Source of the DNA: Axinella damicornis
Lineage: Eukaryota; Porifera; Demospongiae; Axinellida; Axinellidae
Assembly: GCA_963931865.1 (NCBI GenBank)
Contig: OZ007517.1
Span: forward strand, 9,930,038 to 9,994,037
Reading direction: 5' to 3'
DNA length: 64,000 bases
Both the position numbers and the translations under genes were made by a program. Under the pieces are notes generated by a model. It was not told the DNA's origin, did no database searches, and worked only from the letters and a program-made list of their open reading frames with translations. Of the stretch, positions 9,029 through 19,473 are shown piece after piece. Each line of letters begins with the position of its first letter. Position 1 is the first letter of the stretch.

Positions 9029-9298
9029 GAGATACAACCCAAACCACGACGAATGTTTGGCACGTTTTGCTGTAGGGATTGTAGCCGCAGCTGGAAGAGT
9101 GGCAATGCTTGGGAAGGGAAGGGACAGCAATGTCTGCAATGCAAGAAGATGATCCTTCCCATGACCTTGCGACCACTGCTACGCCGATATCACAACAGGT
9201 TGAAAGATCGCAAACCACATGTACAAGAACTGTGTGAGAAATGCCAAGAGCTTGGGTACAACTGCCGAGACTACACCCCTGTGGAAGAACCTGATGAC
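9029..9298 (+). CDS. 3CxxC/ZAR1-like zinc-finger exon
   Basis: 270 nt, phase 0-0, GATGTAG acceptor and GAC|GTGAGT donor. Encodes FGTFCCRDCSRSWKSGNAWE, then GQQCLQCKKMILP and KPHVQELCEKCQELGYNC. The spacing of FxCCxxC-x2-W, CxxC, H and a final LCEKC...GYxC strongly resembles the C-terminal zinc-binding region of ZAR1/ZAR1L and the 3CxxC family, known as RNA-binding maternal regulators in animals. With the exon at 8756 it forms two consecutive fingers. The complete gene start is unclear. Confidence 0.75.
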
Positions 9299-9319
9299 GT
9301 GAGTGTATTCTCTCATTTT

Positions 9320-9445
9320 GAAGATCGCAAACCATGCACATATGCAAGAATTGTGTGAGCAGTGCCAAAAGCTTGGGTACAATTGCCAACAGTATGCATG
9401 CCATCCCTGTGGAGTTCGAAGATGCCGATGACGTGAGTGTATTCA
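9320..9445 (+). pseudogene. Partial duplicate of 3CxxC exon tail
   Basis: Starting with GATCGCAAACCA, this repeats the last 40 codons of the preceding exon (QELCEQCQKLGYNC is readable) but with small insertions that break the frame. It ends in the same GATGACGTGAGTGTATTC donor context. A tandem duplication of the exon end. Confidence 0.65.
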
Positions 9446-10385
9446 CTGAGTCTTCATCGATCACAGAGGACGATGAAACACCAGTACCCAGTGATTCATG
9501 CATGCACTTTGCATGTAGTTGTATCAAAAGTGACCCTTTGTCTTCATTAAATTAGAGTCTAGCTACCCAATAGCACAGGAGACGCAGCTCAGTCATACTC
9601 TCCTATACCACTGGCTAGCTAGTCCTGTTGCGTAATACATAATCATAGGTATGTCAAACCATGTCCTTTTTGCACATGCAATGTATGCTCGGTGAGTAAA
9701 TGTGGGGTGAAGCATTAAGGACTGCTATGAGGATATAGCTAGCTACCCAGCTACGGTACTGTCAAGTGAGGTCTTTACAACTACTACAGCCCTGAACCTA
9801 CTTCAGTGAAGAATCTACACCAGCATCTGGGATACAACTGCATGCTAACACTATACAACCTTCCACCACCTATAGCTAGGTGTCTACCACCTGGCCCAAA
9901 TCCCTAACCAGCAGTTGATATACAGCTACCATGCACAGGGAGCCAAAAGATGGGTTGCATAATCATCTAACTTCTCACTGAGGCTTAACAATGCGGTTGT
10001 GCTTACAGAATTAGCAAATTTAACTAGCTAGCTAGCTACAGTGGGGGAGCTCACATGATAATCATAGATGCATGTGCATGATATGAATATGTAAAAGTTC
10101 AGAGAATGTGTTGGGGTCATGCTGTTTGTGAACTTTGTGAATTAGTTCCTAGTATAGCTACACAGCTGGGCAGTAGGCTGTCAAGATTGTCTGAGAAGCC
10201 TAAAGGACTATCATTAATATATATTATATGACTATATTATAATGTTCCAAGGAGCTTATTGTATGTAGCTATAGCTATTGGTATTATAATCATGCGTCAA
10301 TTATTAAGATTTTAATCAATACATTTTAACCATGTGTGTGTCTGTGTTGTCTGTGTGTAACGGAAGTGGGATGTTCGTGGGGCGG
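9446..10385. other. AT-rich noncoding DNA
   Basis: No exon-like stretch. Contains many TAGCTAGC tracts and short TA-rich runs. The stretch AACGGAAGTGGGATGTTCGTGG at about 10360 repeats the block upstream of the ORFs at 6613 and 8247. Confidence 0.5.
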
Positions 10386-10523
10386 GTCTTTGTGAGTGAC
10401 TTCATAGAGCCTTGGACTGTTGTCCGCTCTTGTTTGCTAACAGGCTGGTACTGTTGGATACCAGCCTGTTAGCAAACAAGAGCGGACAACAGTCCAAGGC
10501 TCTATGAAGTCGCTCACAAAGAC
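10386..10523. repeat. Long near-perfect palindrome
   Basis: Arms 10386-10450 and 10459-10523 (65 nt each) with one mismatch around an 8-nt loop CTGTTGGA. It would form a very stable hairpin. One of several fold-back duplications in the window. Confidence 0.95.
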
Positions 10524-10715
10524 TTAGCTAGCTGAACTTTTGCCCAGGTACAATCTTCACTGGGGAGCTCTGACTACAACTTTTGTCACTGTCAATGACA
10601 ATAGGAGAGTCAGCGCTGCCGCGTGCTTCGTCTTTCTCCATTGATCAGACCTCCTAAACAGCTGCTGAACTGACAGACATCAAACACATGAAAAAAAAAC
10701 AGTTCTGTGCATGTA

Positions 10716-10800
10716 GCTATTCCATTCCGGTATTCCAGTATTCCATTCCAGTATTCCATTCCACCATTCCATTCCACCATTCCATTCCACCGAATGTAGA
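10716..10800. repeat. ATTCC-type pentamer satellite
   Basis: Repeated ATTCC and ATTCCACC/ATTCCAGT units over about 80 bp. Confidence 0.85.
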
Positions 10801-10889
10801 CACCCCTCAAGTCAACCCTTTCGAGGTAAATTCTCTGTGGGTATAATTTATGTAGCTATGTTACTAGCTAGCTACCTAGTGTCACGGTT

Positions 10890-11410
10890 CTGTGAGAGGA
10901 TCTAAAGACTCAACAACATAAATGTCGCTACCACTTGCTACTATCTGGTATAGCTATTATGGTCTTCAGACAGGGAGTGCTGGCTTAGTATCCATCCAGA
11001 CTTGATCCAGAGTCTTGACTTATATGAAGTACCTCGTTCAAATTCGATTGACTACAACGTGTTAACGCACTTCTAATTCAGCGATCTTTCTTAGCATGAC
11101 AAAAGAAGCCATAGTTATTGAGTGGGCAGCTCTGGTGAAGACTTGGAGGTTGCAAAAAGTGATGGGCTGGTGCACTGCTCGGTGTAAAATGCTGCTGTTT
11201 CATGCGAAAACCATCATGAGAGATTGAGGTGACGTTGAGCTAGCCCGTCTGAAGAAGAAAGAAAGAAGAAGAAAGAAAAACAATTTGCCTGTTCAAGGAC
11301 TAGTTGCGCGTAGCTAGCTAGCTACCTGTTGGTTTTTTGCGACGCAAGGAGTCTTGTCATGAAAACACTTGAAGATGAACAATAGCTATATAGCTAAAGG
11401 CTTATAAGTG
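10890..11410. repeat. Dispersed repeat shared with 46.2-46.8 kb
   Basis: Blocks such as CTAAAGACTCAAC, ACTATCTGGTATAGC and TCAGCGATC match 46.2-46.8 kb. Part of the match (11090-11380, containing GAAGAAAGAAAGAAGAAGAA) is in inverse orientation there. An old repetitive element of unknown class. Confidence 0.5.
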
Positions 11411-11595
11411 TGCTGTTTCTGAGATTTATAGCTAGCTATACTGATTAGCTAGCTAGCTAGCATAGATTCCCTACATATAGCAGTCTACCGACTTTATGAT
11501 TAATATACTACCATTCAAGGCATGCACTCATTAACCATCTGAAGTGATCTGATCTGTGTTCAGTTTGCCATCTTTATATTATAGCTACCCTGTAG

Positions 11596-11632
11596 CTGCT
11601 CAAAACCTTCAGGACTTGATTGCACTGCATTA
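11596..11632 (+). pseudogene. Linker-type exon relic
   Basis: TGTAG acceptor followed by CTGCTCAAAACCTTCAGGAC, as in the AAQN linker exons at 18422, 28192, 32528, 32916 and 58444, and a TTAG|GTAG-like end. In phase 1 it reads into TAG at the donor, so it is one base out of register. Probably decayed. Confidence 0.4.
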
Positions 11633-11839
11633 GGTAGCTATGTGAGTGATAATGTGATATCGCTCACTTACAAGTCCTGTAATATTATGCACATATGCAA
11701 TGGGTAAGGTCAGGCAATTGCTTCTGTCTTGTGCGTCTGTGTTCAGTTTTGTGTTTGTGTGTATAGCTATACATGTGTCTGTTATCCATATGATCCGTGT
11801 TTCACTACTTCAAAACAAATCATACCATTTCTACTGCAG

Positions 11840-12134
11840 TTACTGACATCCTTCTACAAAAGGAGTGCAAGAAAGACCTCTGTAGAAAACTTGAAAGAGG
11901 ACTCAGGCAGTATTGCATCAAGACTTACAACTGCAAAAATGTATTTATTGCAGACAGCGTACTTCAACAATATGTAGATCAACGGGTCACTTTTGTTCGA
12001 TATGGCCACAATCCAGTGATATCTGTGAATCTGGCGGATGTAATTACAGTAACTAACCTGGGGAGATTGGGGTGCAGGTGCTAGAGCTACTGAAGCAGTT
12101 GTTGCTGGAGTTGGAATTGGAGTTGGAATTGTAA
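11840..12134 (+). pseudogene. Gly-zipper protein exon, 5' part (interrupted)
   Basis: CTGCAG acceptor, phase 1. Encodes VTDILLQKECKKDLCRKLER, then a region with KNVFIADSVLQQYVDQ and ISVNLADVITVTNL. The run of four G at 12060-12063 shifts the frame; with three the reading continues GDWGAGARATEAVVAGVGIG, a Gly-zipper-like hydrophobic stretch. At 12134 the exon is cut by a transposon and resumes at 13989. Family not recognised. Likely a terminal module of a Death-domain type gene, since a linker relic precedes it. Confidence 0.65.
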
Positions 12135-12805
12135 TAAGCCAGTTGCACACAAGAGCGAAGGAATTTGATTGACGTGACGTTACATCCGGTACGGGTACCC
12201 GCGTATCATGCAATAACTGGAGCAATATTCATGCAAGCCATGCCGAATTCTTACAGCGCCTAGCACAAAGTGCGGTGCTGGACTCGAACCTATTCAGACC
12301 CGCCTACTTCTCAACAGACGAACTTCCTGCAGAGGCGTGGCTACATGGATGCCTTGACCCCTCCCATACACATTTATAAATTCTGAGCGCATTCCACAAA
12401 CTGTACTCGTTACACGCAGAATTGCACCTTCAGCTTCAGGAAGCAGCTAGAAGACATGAACTTCGAGTGCGAGAGCTATAAATGAACAAGTCATTCGCCG
12501 AACATCTCCCGCTAGCAGCCAAAGTACACAGAAAAAATGGCGTCCAACGAAGGGTGTGGCGACAATTCACTTCGCTAGCAGTGGACAACAGCCTACACAG
12601 ACTCCCAAACATAGCTCTCGCACTAGATATATGATAGTAGCAGTTATATAAATGCCTATTTCCATCTCAATTACCTTTTCCGTGACAAAAGTTGTGGAAT
12701 GCGTAGATAAGTAAATTCGCACGGGAATCGCTGAAATAACATGCAGCTGCCCGTAAACAGGCAAATTAAATTTTACTTCCGGTCTACGGGTACCCGTAAC
12801 CTTAA

Positions 12806-13231
12806 GGTTACGGGATACTCGTGCGCGCGGCGTGTGAAATGTATTGGGAAATGTATACTTAAGCTCGCTAACCAAAAATCTTGAGTACGAAGAGCGTGAG
12901 CAACTTGATTCTGGCGGTGGAGGTGCGCTGTCACAAGGTGCAGGGCATGACGGAAGCTTTTTCGATAGTATAATCCCTGGCAAATTTATCTGCTGTCTCG
13001 CTCGAGAAAAGCGGTAAATACGGCTTTTTGGTGAACTGAACTGCTCGTTTTTGCACGGCTATACAGCGTATCGGTAAAAGCTTCCGTCATGCCCTGCGCC
13101 TTGTGACAGCGCACCTCCACCGCCAGAATCAAGTTGCTCATGCTCTTCGTACTCGAGATTTTTGGTTAGCGAGCTTAAGTATACATTTCCCAATACATTT
13201 CACACGACGCGCGCACGAGTATCCCGTAACC
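12806..13231. mobile_element. TTAA-type MITE, GGTTACGGGATAC termini
   Basis: Perfect TTAA duplications at 12802-12805 and 13232-13235. Termini GGTTACGGGATACTCGTG and complement. The whole element is a fold-back with arms meeting near 13010. Best-preserved member of the family also seen at 4108, 7334 and 41453. Confidence 0.9.
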
Positions 13232-13375
13232 TTAAGTATTGCAGTGAATGGCAAAATTGGCAAGGGGCGGTTTGAAACCTGCGCGTGACTAAAACCATAC
13301 AGATTACACAGTTCATGTGACTGTGGTGTTTGACAAGGGACCTGGCGGTAAAGACGGTGTGCAAAGAGTGAGAAT

Positions 13376-13781
13376 CGGTTGAAGTACGAACGAGAACAAC
13401 GCAGTATGCTGGACATACCTGTAACGTGTTGTGGCAACAACCCAAGCCAGGATCCGAGCGCCTTCTTCCACCGATTTCCAAGCGATCCAGGTACGAGACC
13501 GAGATGGTTCAGCGTGTTTTGGATGGATGGCAGGCAGCTGAGGTCGCAGTCGCGAGCTTGTTCCAGGCACTTTTCCCGATAGCGATGCCAAAAGAGAACC
13601 AACAGCTCGCTCAGGTCTGCTCCCGGTATGTCTGCGGCAGTAAGCGTCACAGAAACCATAGCTAATACCTTCGAAGTATAATAATCTAGCTATGCAGGAA
13701 CAGAGCCTGAACACTGGAGGCAGGGGGGCTGTAGACGTAGCAAGACCGCTTTGTTCTCGTTCGTACTTCAACCGATTCCCA
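13376..13781. repeat. Inverted repeat inside the transposon
   Basis: ATCGGTTGAAGTACGAACGA near 13376 and its complement near 13770 face each other across about 370 bp. Probably another nested element. Minus- and plus-strand open frames within show no family resemblance. Confidence 0.6.
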
Positions 13782-13988
13782 CACTTCGCTCACCGTCTTG
13801 ACCGTCCAGGTCTCTTGTTTATCGCCGCAGTCACTTAAATTGTCTGATCGGCATAGTTTTAATCACGCGCACATTTCAAACGCCCACCTACCGATTTCGC
13901 CATTGACTGCAATCTGCAATAGAGCAACCGGATGTGACGTCATACATTCCGTGAATACTTTCGCTTGCGTGCAACTGGCTTATTGTAA

Positions 13989-14200
13989 TTGGAGCGGTAA
14001 TTGGAATGATTGCAGGACCATTCGGAGTTGCTTTTGGAGCAGGACTTGGTTCAGTTGTTGGAGCTGGAGTAGGGGTAGGTAGCAGAGTTTTACCACAATA
14101 TAATCTCCGCTGCCGTGTAAAGGATATATACTTCCACAACTTGGACATGTGGAAGAGCAATCACCTACAAAGATGCGAGTTACCATCAAGCTTGATGTAA
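13989..14200 (+). pseudogene. Gly-zipper protein exon, 3' part
   Basis: Continues the frame of 11840-12134 after the transposon: GAVIGMIAGPFGVAFGAGLG then SVVGAGVGVGSRV, a 45-residue Gly/Ala/Val stretch long enough for a membrane hairpin, then a soluble tail ending PSSLM and TAA at 14198. GxxxG spacing is typical of membrane segments that pack closely. The interruption makes the gene inactive in this haplotype unless the element is excised. Confidence 0.65.
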
Positions 14201-14820
14201 CCAATTAACTAACACATTAAATTTTGTGCATAACACTGTTAACTAGTGGTTGTATACTATAATTTGAATTGTGATGAGACAATGGTTGAAATTTTGACCA
14301 AATTGCTGTGTTTTACACTTGTGCATGCATGTTATTCATTGAACACACACCATGGTGTGTACGTAAAATGGGCATGACCGACGCAGCTTGCATGTGTGAT
14401 TGGCATGCAACAATGTCCCTGTTCCTGATACTTCCTGAACTTCTTACATAGCGAATTCATTTTTTGAAAATGTAACTATTTACTATTTTGAGAGGCATGC
14501 AGGAGTGTAGCTATATCAATGTTAAAACTAAAGGTGAAATCGCTACCAAAAGGTACTGAAACCCTCATCATATATCACTCCAAATTGAGTGATTTTTTGT
14601 CGTTGAAGGTCACTAACCAGTAACCAAGCACTACTTTGGGTGAAAAATCACTTCACTTGCATAGTTAAAGTACATACTTGCTACTGTATTTACAAATGAA
14701 TAGAGAGGTGTATGTACCGAGTATTAACATACACCATACAGAATATACAGGGCCGAAGTGTGCTTTATTTCCACAATGTGCATATTGAATCACAGAATTT
14801 TCTGCGGACTTCTCTTTCAC
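14201..14820. other. Noncoding 3' flank
   Basis: AT-rich, no exon-like frames or repeat structure noticed beyond short direct repeats of TGCATG. Confidence 0.5.
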
Positions 14821-14867
14821 CTACTGCATGGCATGTGAGAAACTGACTGCATCACTCAACTCTCTCC

Positions 14868-15112
14868 TCTTGCCCCTCCCCCTTCTCTGTATACTCCTCC
14901 CCGTCCCCTCTCCCCCTTCCCTCCACACCCCTTTCCCCCTTCCCTCCACACCCCTTTCCCCCTTCCCTCCACGTTCCTTTCTCCCTTCCCTCCACCTCCC
15001 TCCACCCCCACCGTTCCCCCCTTCCCCCTCCCCCCCCCCCCCCCCCCCCCCCCTCCCCCCTCCCCCCTCCCCCCCCCCCCCCCCCCCCCCTCCCTCCATC
15101 CTACCCCACCTG
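14868..15112. repeat. Polypyrimidine tract with long C runs
   Basis: Almost purely C and T on the plus strand for 245 bp: a minisatellite CCCTTCCCTCCACACCCCTT, then C runs of more than 20 nt (about 15031-15053 and 15069-15090). It generates spurious Pro-rich and Gly-rich open frames. Could form triplex or G-quadruplex structures on the minus strand. Confidence 0.95.
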
Positions 15113-15870
15113 CCACAGTACTCCATCACTGAGCATGGCCAGGTAGTGAAGAGATGTCTGAAATCTATGCCCGGGGGCCCATAGCCTGCACCATTGCAGT
15201 GACCACCTGGTAGCTGAGCCGGGACAACCTGCATGTCAGTGAACCTATTTATTTTCGCTCTGCATGTGGTGATAGTGAACTGTACTGTATATTACATGAG
15301 TTACACCTGTCCATGCATTGCCAGTAGATTGATTGGTTCTGGTGTTCTTAGGAGCCAGTGAAATACAATGTTTGTCCGTATATAGCACAGCAGCTACTTC
15401 ATTCGTTTGCAAACTCAAGTCTCCATTAACTTGACTTCTGCTTGCATTAACAATAATTATTGAGCTGGCAGGATGGGATGAGCTGATGCAAAGTAGCTAG
15501 ATATGCCCGTCCTGTTGAGCACTACAGCAAGGAGAAATCTGACCGTACATATAAAAGAGTCATATAATATATATTGCCGGAAGGAATTCAAGTTCAGCAA
15601 GCAAGAAGTGATCTTAGTAACTATAGAGTATAGACAATTTGGGTTTTATGGTTAACTGGTGGTCCATGCAATTTGTGCAGCCATTTAATTTGGCATAGTT
15701 ATGCCAGCAGGATCGAGGTAAGAGTCATGCATGCCAAGCAGGCCCGGGGAAAAGTCACAAACAATCCAAGGATCGAGAGATAAACAGTCTTGGTGCACAA
15801 ATAAGAGCTACAGAGCTAGAACAGAAGTCAAAGGAAAGATGATGAAAGATCTCATGCAGCATTCTCACTT
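15113..15870. other. Noncoding DNA upstream of unit I
   Basis: No exon or promoter motif recognised. GATCTCATGCAGCATTCTCAC near 15850 recurs at about 53268, after the decayed coiled-coil exon. Confidence 0.45.
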
Positions 15871-15938
15871 TCCACACACTCCACTTAAAGTAATGTTTGA
15901 GGTATACCTCAAACATTACCTGAAGTGGAGTGTGTGGA
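15871..15938. repeat. Spacer-free palindrome
   Basis: Two 34-nt arms meeting at TA|TA (15904/15905) with about two mismatches: TCCACACACTCCACTT... and its complement. Confidence 0.9.
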
Positions 15939-16146
15939 GGCCAGGCCATGCATGATTGATGAGGGGCTGCCAGCTACACATGCAGCCAAAATGGTATATA
16001 TAAGGGAGCGATACGGGACGGGTGGGCGGGGCTCACAATCACGTGGTGTTTGCGTGGGAGATCGAGGTCGATCAAGATCGCTCACACTTAAACTTGTACT
16101 TCTGACAGAGTGAGACGTCCAACGAACTGAACTTGCTAACCGGTCG

Positions 16147-16159
16147 ATGGCCGAAGGAG
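16147..16159 (+). CDS. Unit I first coding mini-exon (MAEG)
   Basis: ATG GCC GAA GGA G followed by GTGGGT donor, phase 1. The same 13 nt and flanks occur at 43407 and 55505 (GCT for GCC), always upstream of a phase-1 linker or DD exon. Conservation at three loci while flanking sequence drifts supports the call; a 13-nt exon cannot be proven from sequence alone. Confidence 0.55.
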
Positions 16160-16561
16160 GTGGGTATTATGGAAGCATAACTTTAAGGTTGTTCACAACT
16201 AGAATTTAGCGCTGGCGGAGTGTGTACCGGAACTTGGCCAGATAGGGGGTGTGGCATGCGATATCAAATAATGTCAAGCAAACAGGGTATTCTTTTAAGT
16301 GTACCAAGACAATGGGGGTGTGTTGCCATTAGGTTATGTCTATTCCATTAGGCCTGAGCTACTTATGCTCATAAAATGTTCAGCAGAATAGGGATTTCCT
16401 CGCATTGCAGATATAGGCCTATGAAAAATGTGGAGAGCCAAGCCATGGACAAAACACAGTGCTAATCAAGACTATGTTGTTGACGTTGATGGGATAATAG
16501 AGGAGACATACGGCATGGTATACGGCTGTATCAGGAAAACAGGAGGCAGTTATTCAATTAA

Positions 16562-17163
16562 CCCTTTAAGCCCCAATGACGTCTATAGGCGTCATTTAGA
16601 CCCTATGCACTTGTAGGGCTTCTCGCCAGTCCAAAAAGTGACCAAAAAGTCTTCAGAGGGCCTAGGGACGACTTTAAGGCACGAACTCAAAAATTTGGTC
16701 AGATTTCGGCGCGCCTCCCCCACTAAACGTACAAGCGGGGGGGTTTCGAAGGGGGGGCGGCAGCCCCCCCTTCGGGCTGTCGCGGGCGTCTTTTGATTTT
16801 AATGAGATTCATTGACCCGAGAATTTTTGATTCTAATGATATTCATAGACCCCACCCAGGGCCTCAAGAAAACCTGCAAATTGGTGGTGTAAGGTGTGCC
16901 ATCAGTCAGATCTGGCCCAAGTTTAGGGAAATGCTGGGCGAAAATCCGGCTGACATCCACCTTTGACCTCCGATTGCTGGCCTTGTGGGGGGTCATGAAT
17001 ATCATTAACGGTATTGCCAGAGGGGTCTCTCCATGTGTGCGGGCCCCACCAAGTTTGGCCGCTGAGGAGCGAATGCTGTGGGAGAGGAGTACCTACGAAA
17101 GTGGTGTGCGCTGAATGCATGAAAATGTGTTGTCTTGGTGGGAAGAATTCGGTGGTTAAAGGG
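16562..17163. mobile_element. TTAA element, CCCTTTAAGCCCC termini
   Basis: TTAA at 16558-16561 and 17164-17167. Termini CCCTTTAAGCCCCAATGACG and GGTTAAAGGG. Near-identical to 36468-37020. The CCCTTT start with TTAA target is typical of piggyBac-type elements. No transposase. Confidence 0.8.
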
Positions 17164-17365
17164 TTAAAGGCTGGCAAAGCCCAAGCTTCTAATTGAATAA
17201 CTGCCAAGTGTGTTTCTGATAAACCACCTACAGTGGCTTCTAAGTTAGCCTTGCTACCTGGCTCTTGGGCCTGGGAACAAGGCTACTACTACTAAGTGCA
17301 CTTGCTGAGGTACTAAAATGACTTCTGTGTACACTAAATATTTGCTGACTAAGGTGTATGGTCAA

Positions 17366-17622
17366 GGGGTGACACTCCCATGAAATCTTGACCGTCATTT
17401 TTGCTGCTTGACCACTTTCCCGCATCGCAAAAAGACTCTTGACCTTTTGACTGCACTGTATGTCAGCCGTTGACCATTTGACCGCTTGCACGTTTCACCC
17501 TTGATCCGATAATATATGGAAGAATGCGTAGCAACTCCACCCCTTCCTTAGTGTATGGGGTCAAGATGCGCTGATAAGCCCGGTCGCAGCTATGACCACA
17601 ACGAATATAGGATGTCACCCCT
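17366..17622. mobile_element. GGTGACACTCCC MITE, degraded copy
   Basis: Begins GGGGTGACACTCCCATGAAA and ends GATGTCACCCCTTTG. Shares the TTGACCGTCATTTTTGCTGC core with the better copy at 55800-56206, in the same relative place of paralogous unit III, so it may predate the unit duplication. Confidence 0.6.
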
Positions 17623-17739
17623 TTGATGGTAGTTATACGACGGGTCTAACTTCCAATTAGCAGGTTACGCTATATATGCGGTGGTCAGCACCTTTCAACC
17701 TCCCACGCACTGTAGTACAAGTGGTGATAACCACTGTGG

Positions 17740-18260
17740 CGTTCCTTCTGAAAATTGCACGAGCAGTCATCTTATTACTTGTTAATCATACACTGGACTG
17801 TTCAAATAGTAGACAAAGACTTTTCAGTGCCGTGCCATAGTTCTCAACGTTGCTGCTTGCATGCTTCATTGCCAGCGAACTGTAGGTGTGGTCTTTTTGG
17901 CTATAATGAACTGGCTGTTGCAAAATCAGCATGATTTTACACTTTAGCACACTTCTTCAACTGATCGGCATGCTACTATTGTACAGTTTCTATGAACTCA
18001 CGCCCATGGAACTAATTGCACACTTCAAGGGAGCTGTACTACGATGCTAAATTTACTGTGTGAATTATTACTTGGAGTGCATGGGATCAATTTGATTCAG
18101 CGTAAGTTTGTTTGCCTCACTTGCAGCTTATCCCCACTGCTGAGGTGCTAGGATTACATCCCTTAATTGTCTGCACAAGTAGTACATGAATATTTTTTCC
18201 TGTTACCCCACCAGCACAACTATGCAATGAATTCAGTAATAATAATTATGAATATTGTAT
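17740..18260 (+). repeat. Intron 1 block conserved among units
   Basis: CTTCTGAAAATTGCACGAGC through CACTGTTCAAAT-type blocks match 47850-48330 in unit II, and partly 56440-56530 and 57600-57740 in unit III, in the same order. It marks the unit duplications independently of exons. Confidence 0.75.
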
Positions 18261-18267
18261 CCTGAGA

Positions 18268-18437
18268 GGAGATTTTGAGCAACTATGGGGAGAGAGAAGC
18301 TGTTATAGGTTTTTACGTTGGTTGTGTCTATGTACTTATTTCTGCAGTGCTGAAGAAATAAGTACATAGCTGCCTTACACAACCAACGTAAAAACCTATA
18401 ACAGCTTCTCTCTCCCCATAGTTGCTCAAAATCTCCC
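18268..18437. repeat. Palindrome spanning a 3' splice site
   Basis: Left arm 18268-18350 is the inverse of right arm 18358-18437, with a short indel and few mismatches. The right arm includes the CCCCATAG acceptor and first 16 nt of the linker exon at 18422; the left arm is its mirror. The hairpin would sequester this splice site in pre-mRNA. Confidence 0.9.
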
Positions 18438-18466
18438 TGACATCAGTCTTGATTCTTCTCCAGTAG
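18422..18466 (+). CDS. Linker exon, unit I
   Basis: 45 nt, phase 1-1, CATAG acceptor and GTAG|GTAAGT donor. Encodes VAQNLPDISLDSSPVG (first and last residue split). Paralogous linkers at 58444, 28192, 32528 and 32916 begin AAQ and end LLG, PLG or similar. It joins MAEG to the DD exon in frame. Short, acidic and probably flexible. Confidence 0.65.
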   Translation: MLKISLTSVLILLQ

Positions 18467-18711
18467 GTAAGTGACTAGTATGATTACAGATGCCTGCCTG
18501 AGTGCAACTGTAGATAGCTGTTTTGTGTGGTGACCCTAGCGGTAGCACCTATATAACCTTATAGGTGTACATTCCTATATGACTTACTATCATGCTATAC
18601 GGTCTTGTGGCAGTATTGTTCTATGACTCCTGGTCCAGAGTTCCAGTCCAAGTCATGTTCATAAATTGATGGAGTTTCCTTTTACTACCCCTACCATGAT
18701 TATCAAACCGA

Positions 18712-18765
18712 CTCCCCCCCACACACACACACCCACACACACACACCCACACACACACACACGCT
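18712..18765. repeat. (CA)n microsatellite
   Basis: CACACA tracts interspersed with ACCC, preceded by a C run. Confidence 0.9.
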
Positions 18766-18792
18766 CTTGAAATAATTGTGCCGCATTAATAA

Positions 18793-19296
18793 CCCTTTAG
18801 GGCCCATAGCGCCAAATGTCGTCATAATACTTTCAGCTTCATCATGTGACTTCCGGCAATGTCCTTGGGAGATAGGTTCTGCGACAGCAGAAAGGGCGGG
18901 ACAGGGGGAGGTGGGTGGGTGCACCCGGAGGGTGCAAACAGCATGGCCGTGTCTGGGCTCCACATTAGAAAGGTCTTGGTCGGCACTGGGAGGGCCATTT
19001 CCATTGATTTTGGCATAAATGGGGTTAGAAAGTAGCCGTCTGGCTTTGTAGGGCCTCCATTTCCAGCATACATGGCCCGTTTTTCAGCTACGGCAGGTTG
19101 CCATTTCTCGGGAGACTTGATTGCAAGTTCGTTAATTAGTGGGCGTGGTTAAGTCACATATACGCTTAGCATAGCTGAAATTACCTGTTTGAGCAGTTTC
19201 GAGCCCAGCAACGCCAGGGAACAGAAATTAGGGTATGTTTAAGTGTTCTATAGACTGAAAGTGACCTAGAGAAAGAAATTTGGGCCCTAAAGAGTT
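18793..19296. mobile_element. Repeat A family element, inverse orientation
   Basis: Begins CCCTTTAGGGCCCATAGCG and ends TTTGGGCCCTAAAGAG with TTAA-containing flanks. Interior is the reverse complement of 4615-5117 with moderate divergence, including the CTTCCGGCAATGTCCTTGG block. Confidence 0.7.
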
Positions 19297-19473
19297 TTAA
19301 TTAATTAAACACAGCCCAATGTACATCACCCAGCAAGGCAAGTTTGCCAACTGAGGGTCTTTGATTTTTGGCTTTTGTTACACCTAAGGAGTTACTACAA
19401 CGGTAGCTAACAAGGGTCTAGAAAGGCAGAGTCTATTTGAACCAGGTCGACCTCCCAGGACCAATGGCTTAAC

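Larger units (their letters stand above)
12135..13982. mobile_element. DNA transposon inside the Gly-zipper exon
   Basis: Inverted ends start TAAGCCAGTTGCAC and remain alignable for about 60 bp to the CATCCGG blocks (12184 and 13928). The 6-bp sequence TTGTAA is present on both sides (12129-12134, 13983-13988). Removing the element and one TTGTAA joins GGA ATT GTA A to TT GGA GCG in frame. It has no recognisable transposase, so it is non-autonomous. It contains the nested MITE at 12806 and an inner inverted repeat at 13376/13755. Confidence 0.85.

Noticed and set aside
9015..9527. Minus-strand 170-codon open frame
   Set aside because: It is antisense to the 3CxxC exon and its duplicated tail; the plus strand has the conserved Cys pattern and splice sites.
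13138..13771. Minus-strand open frames inside the 12.1-14.0 kb transposon, vaguely Death-domain-like (WKxxxG, LLP)
   Set aside because: The spacing of W, L and TW landmarks does not fit a Death domain, and overlapping frames on both strands look equally good.
14821..15234. Long Pro-rich (+) and Gly-rich (-) open frames
   Set aside because: They are produced by the C/T-only tract, exist in several overlapping frames on both strands, and lack splice or start context.
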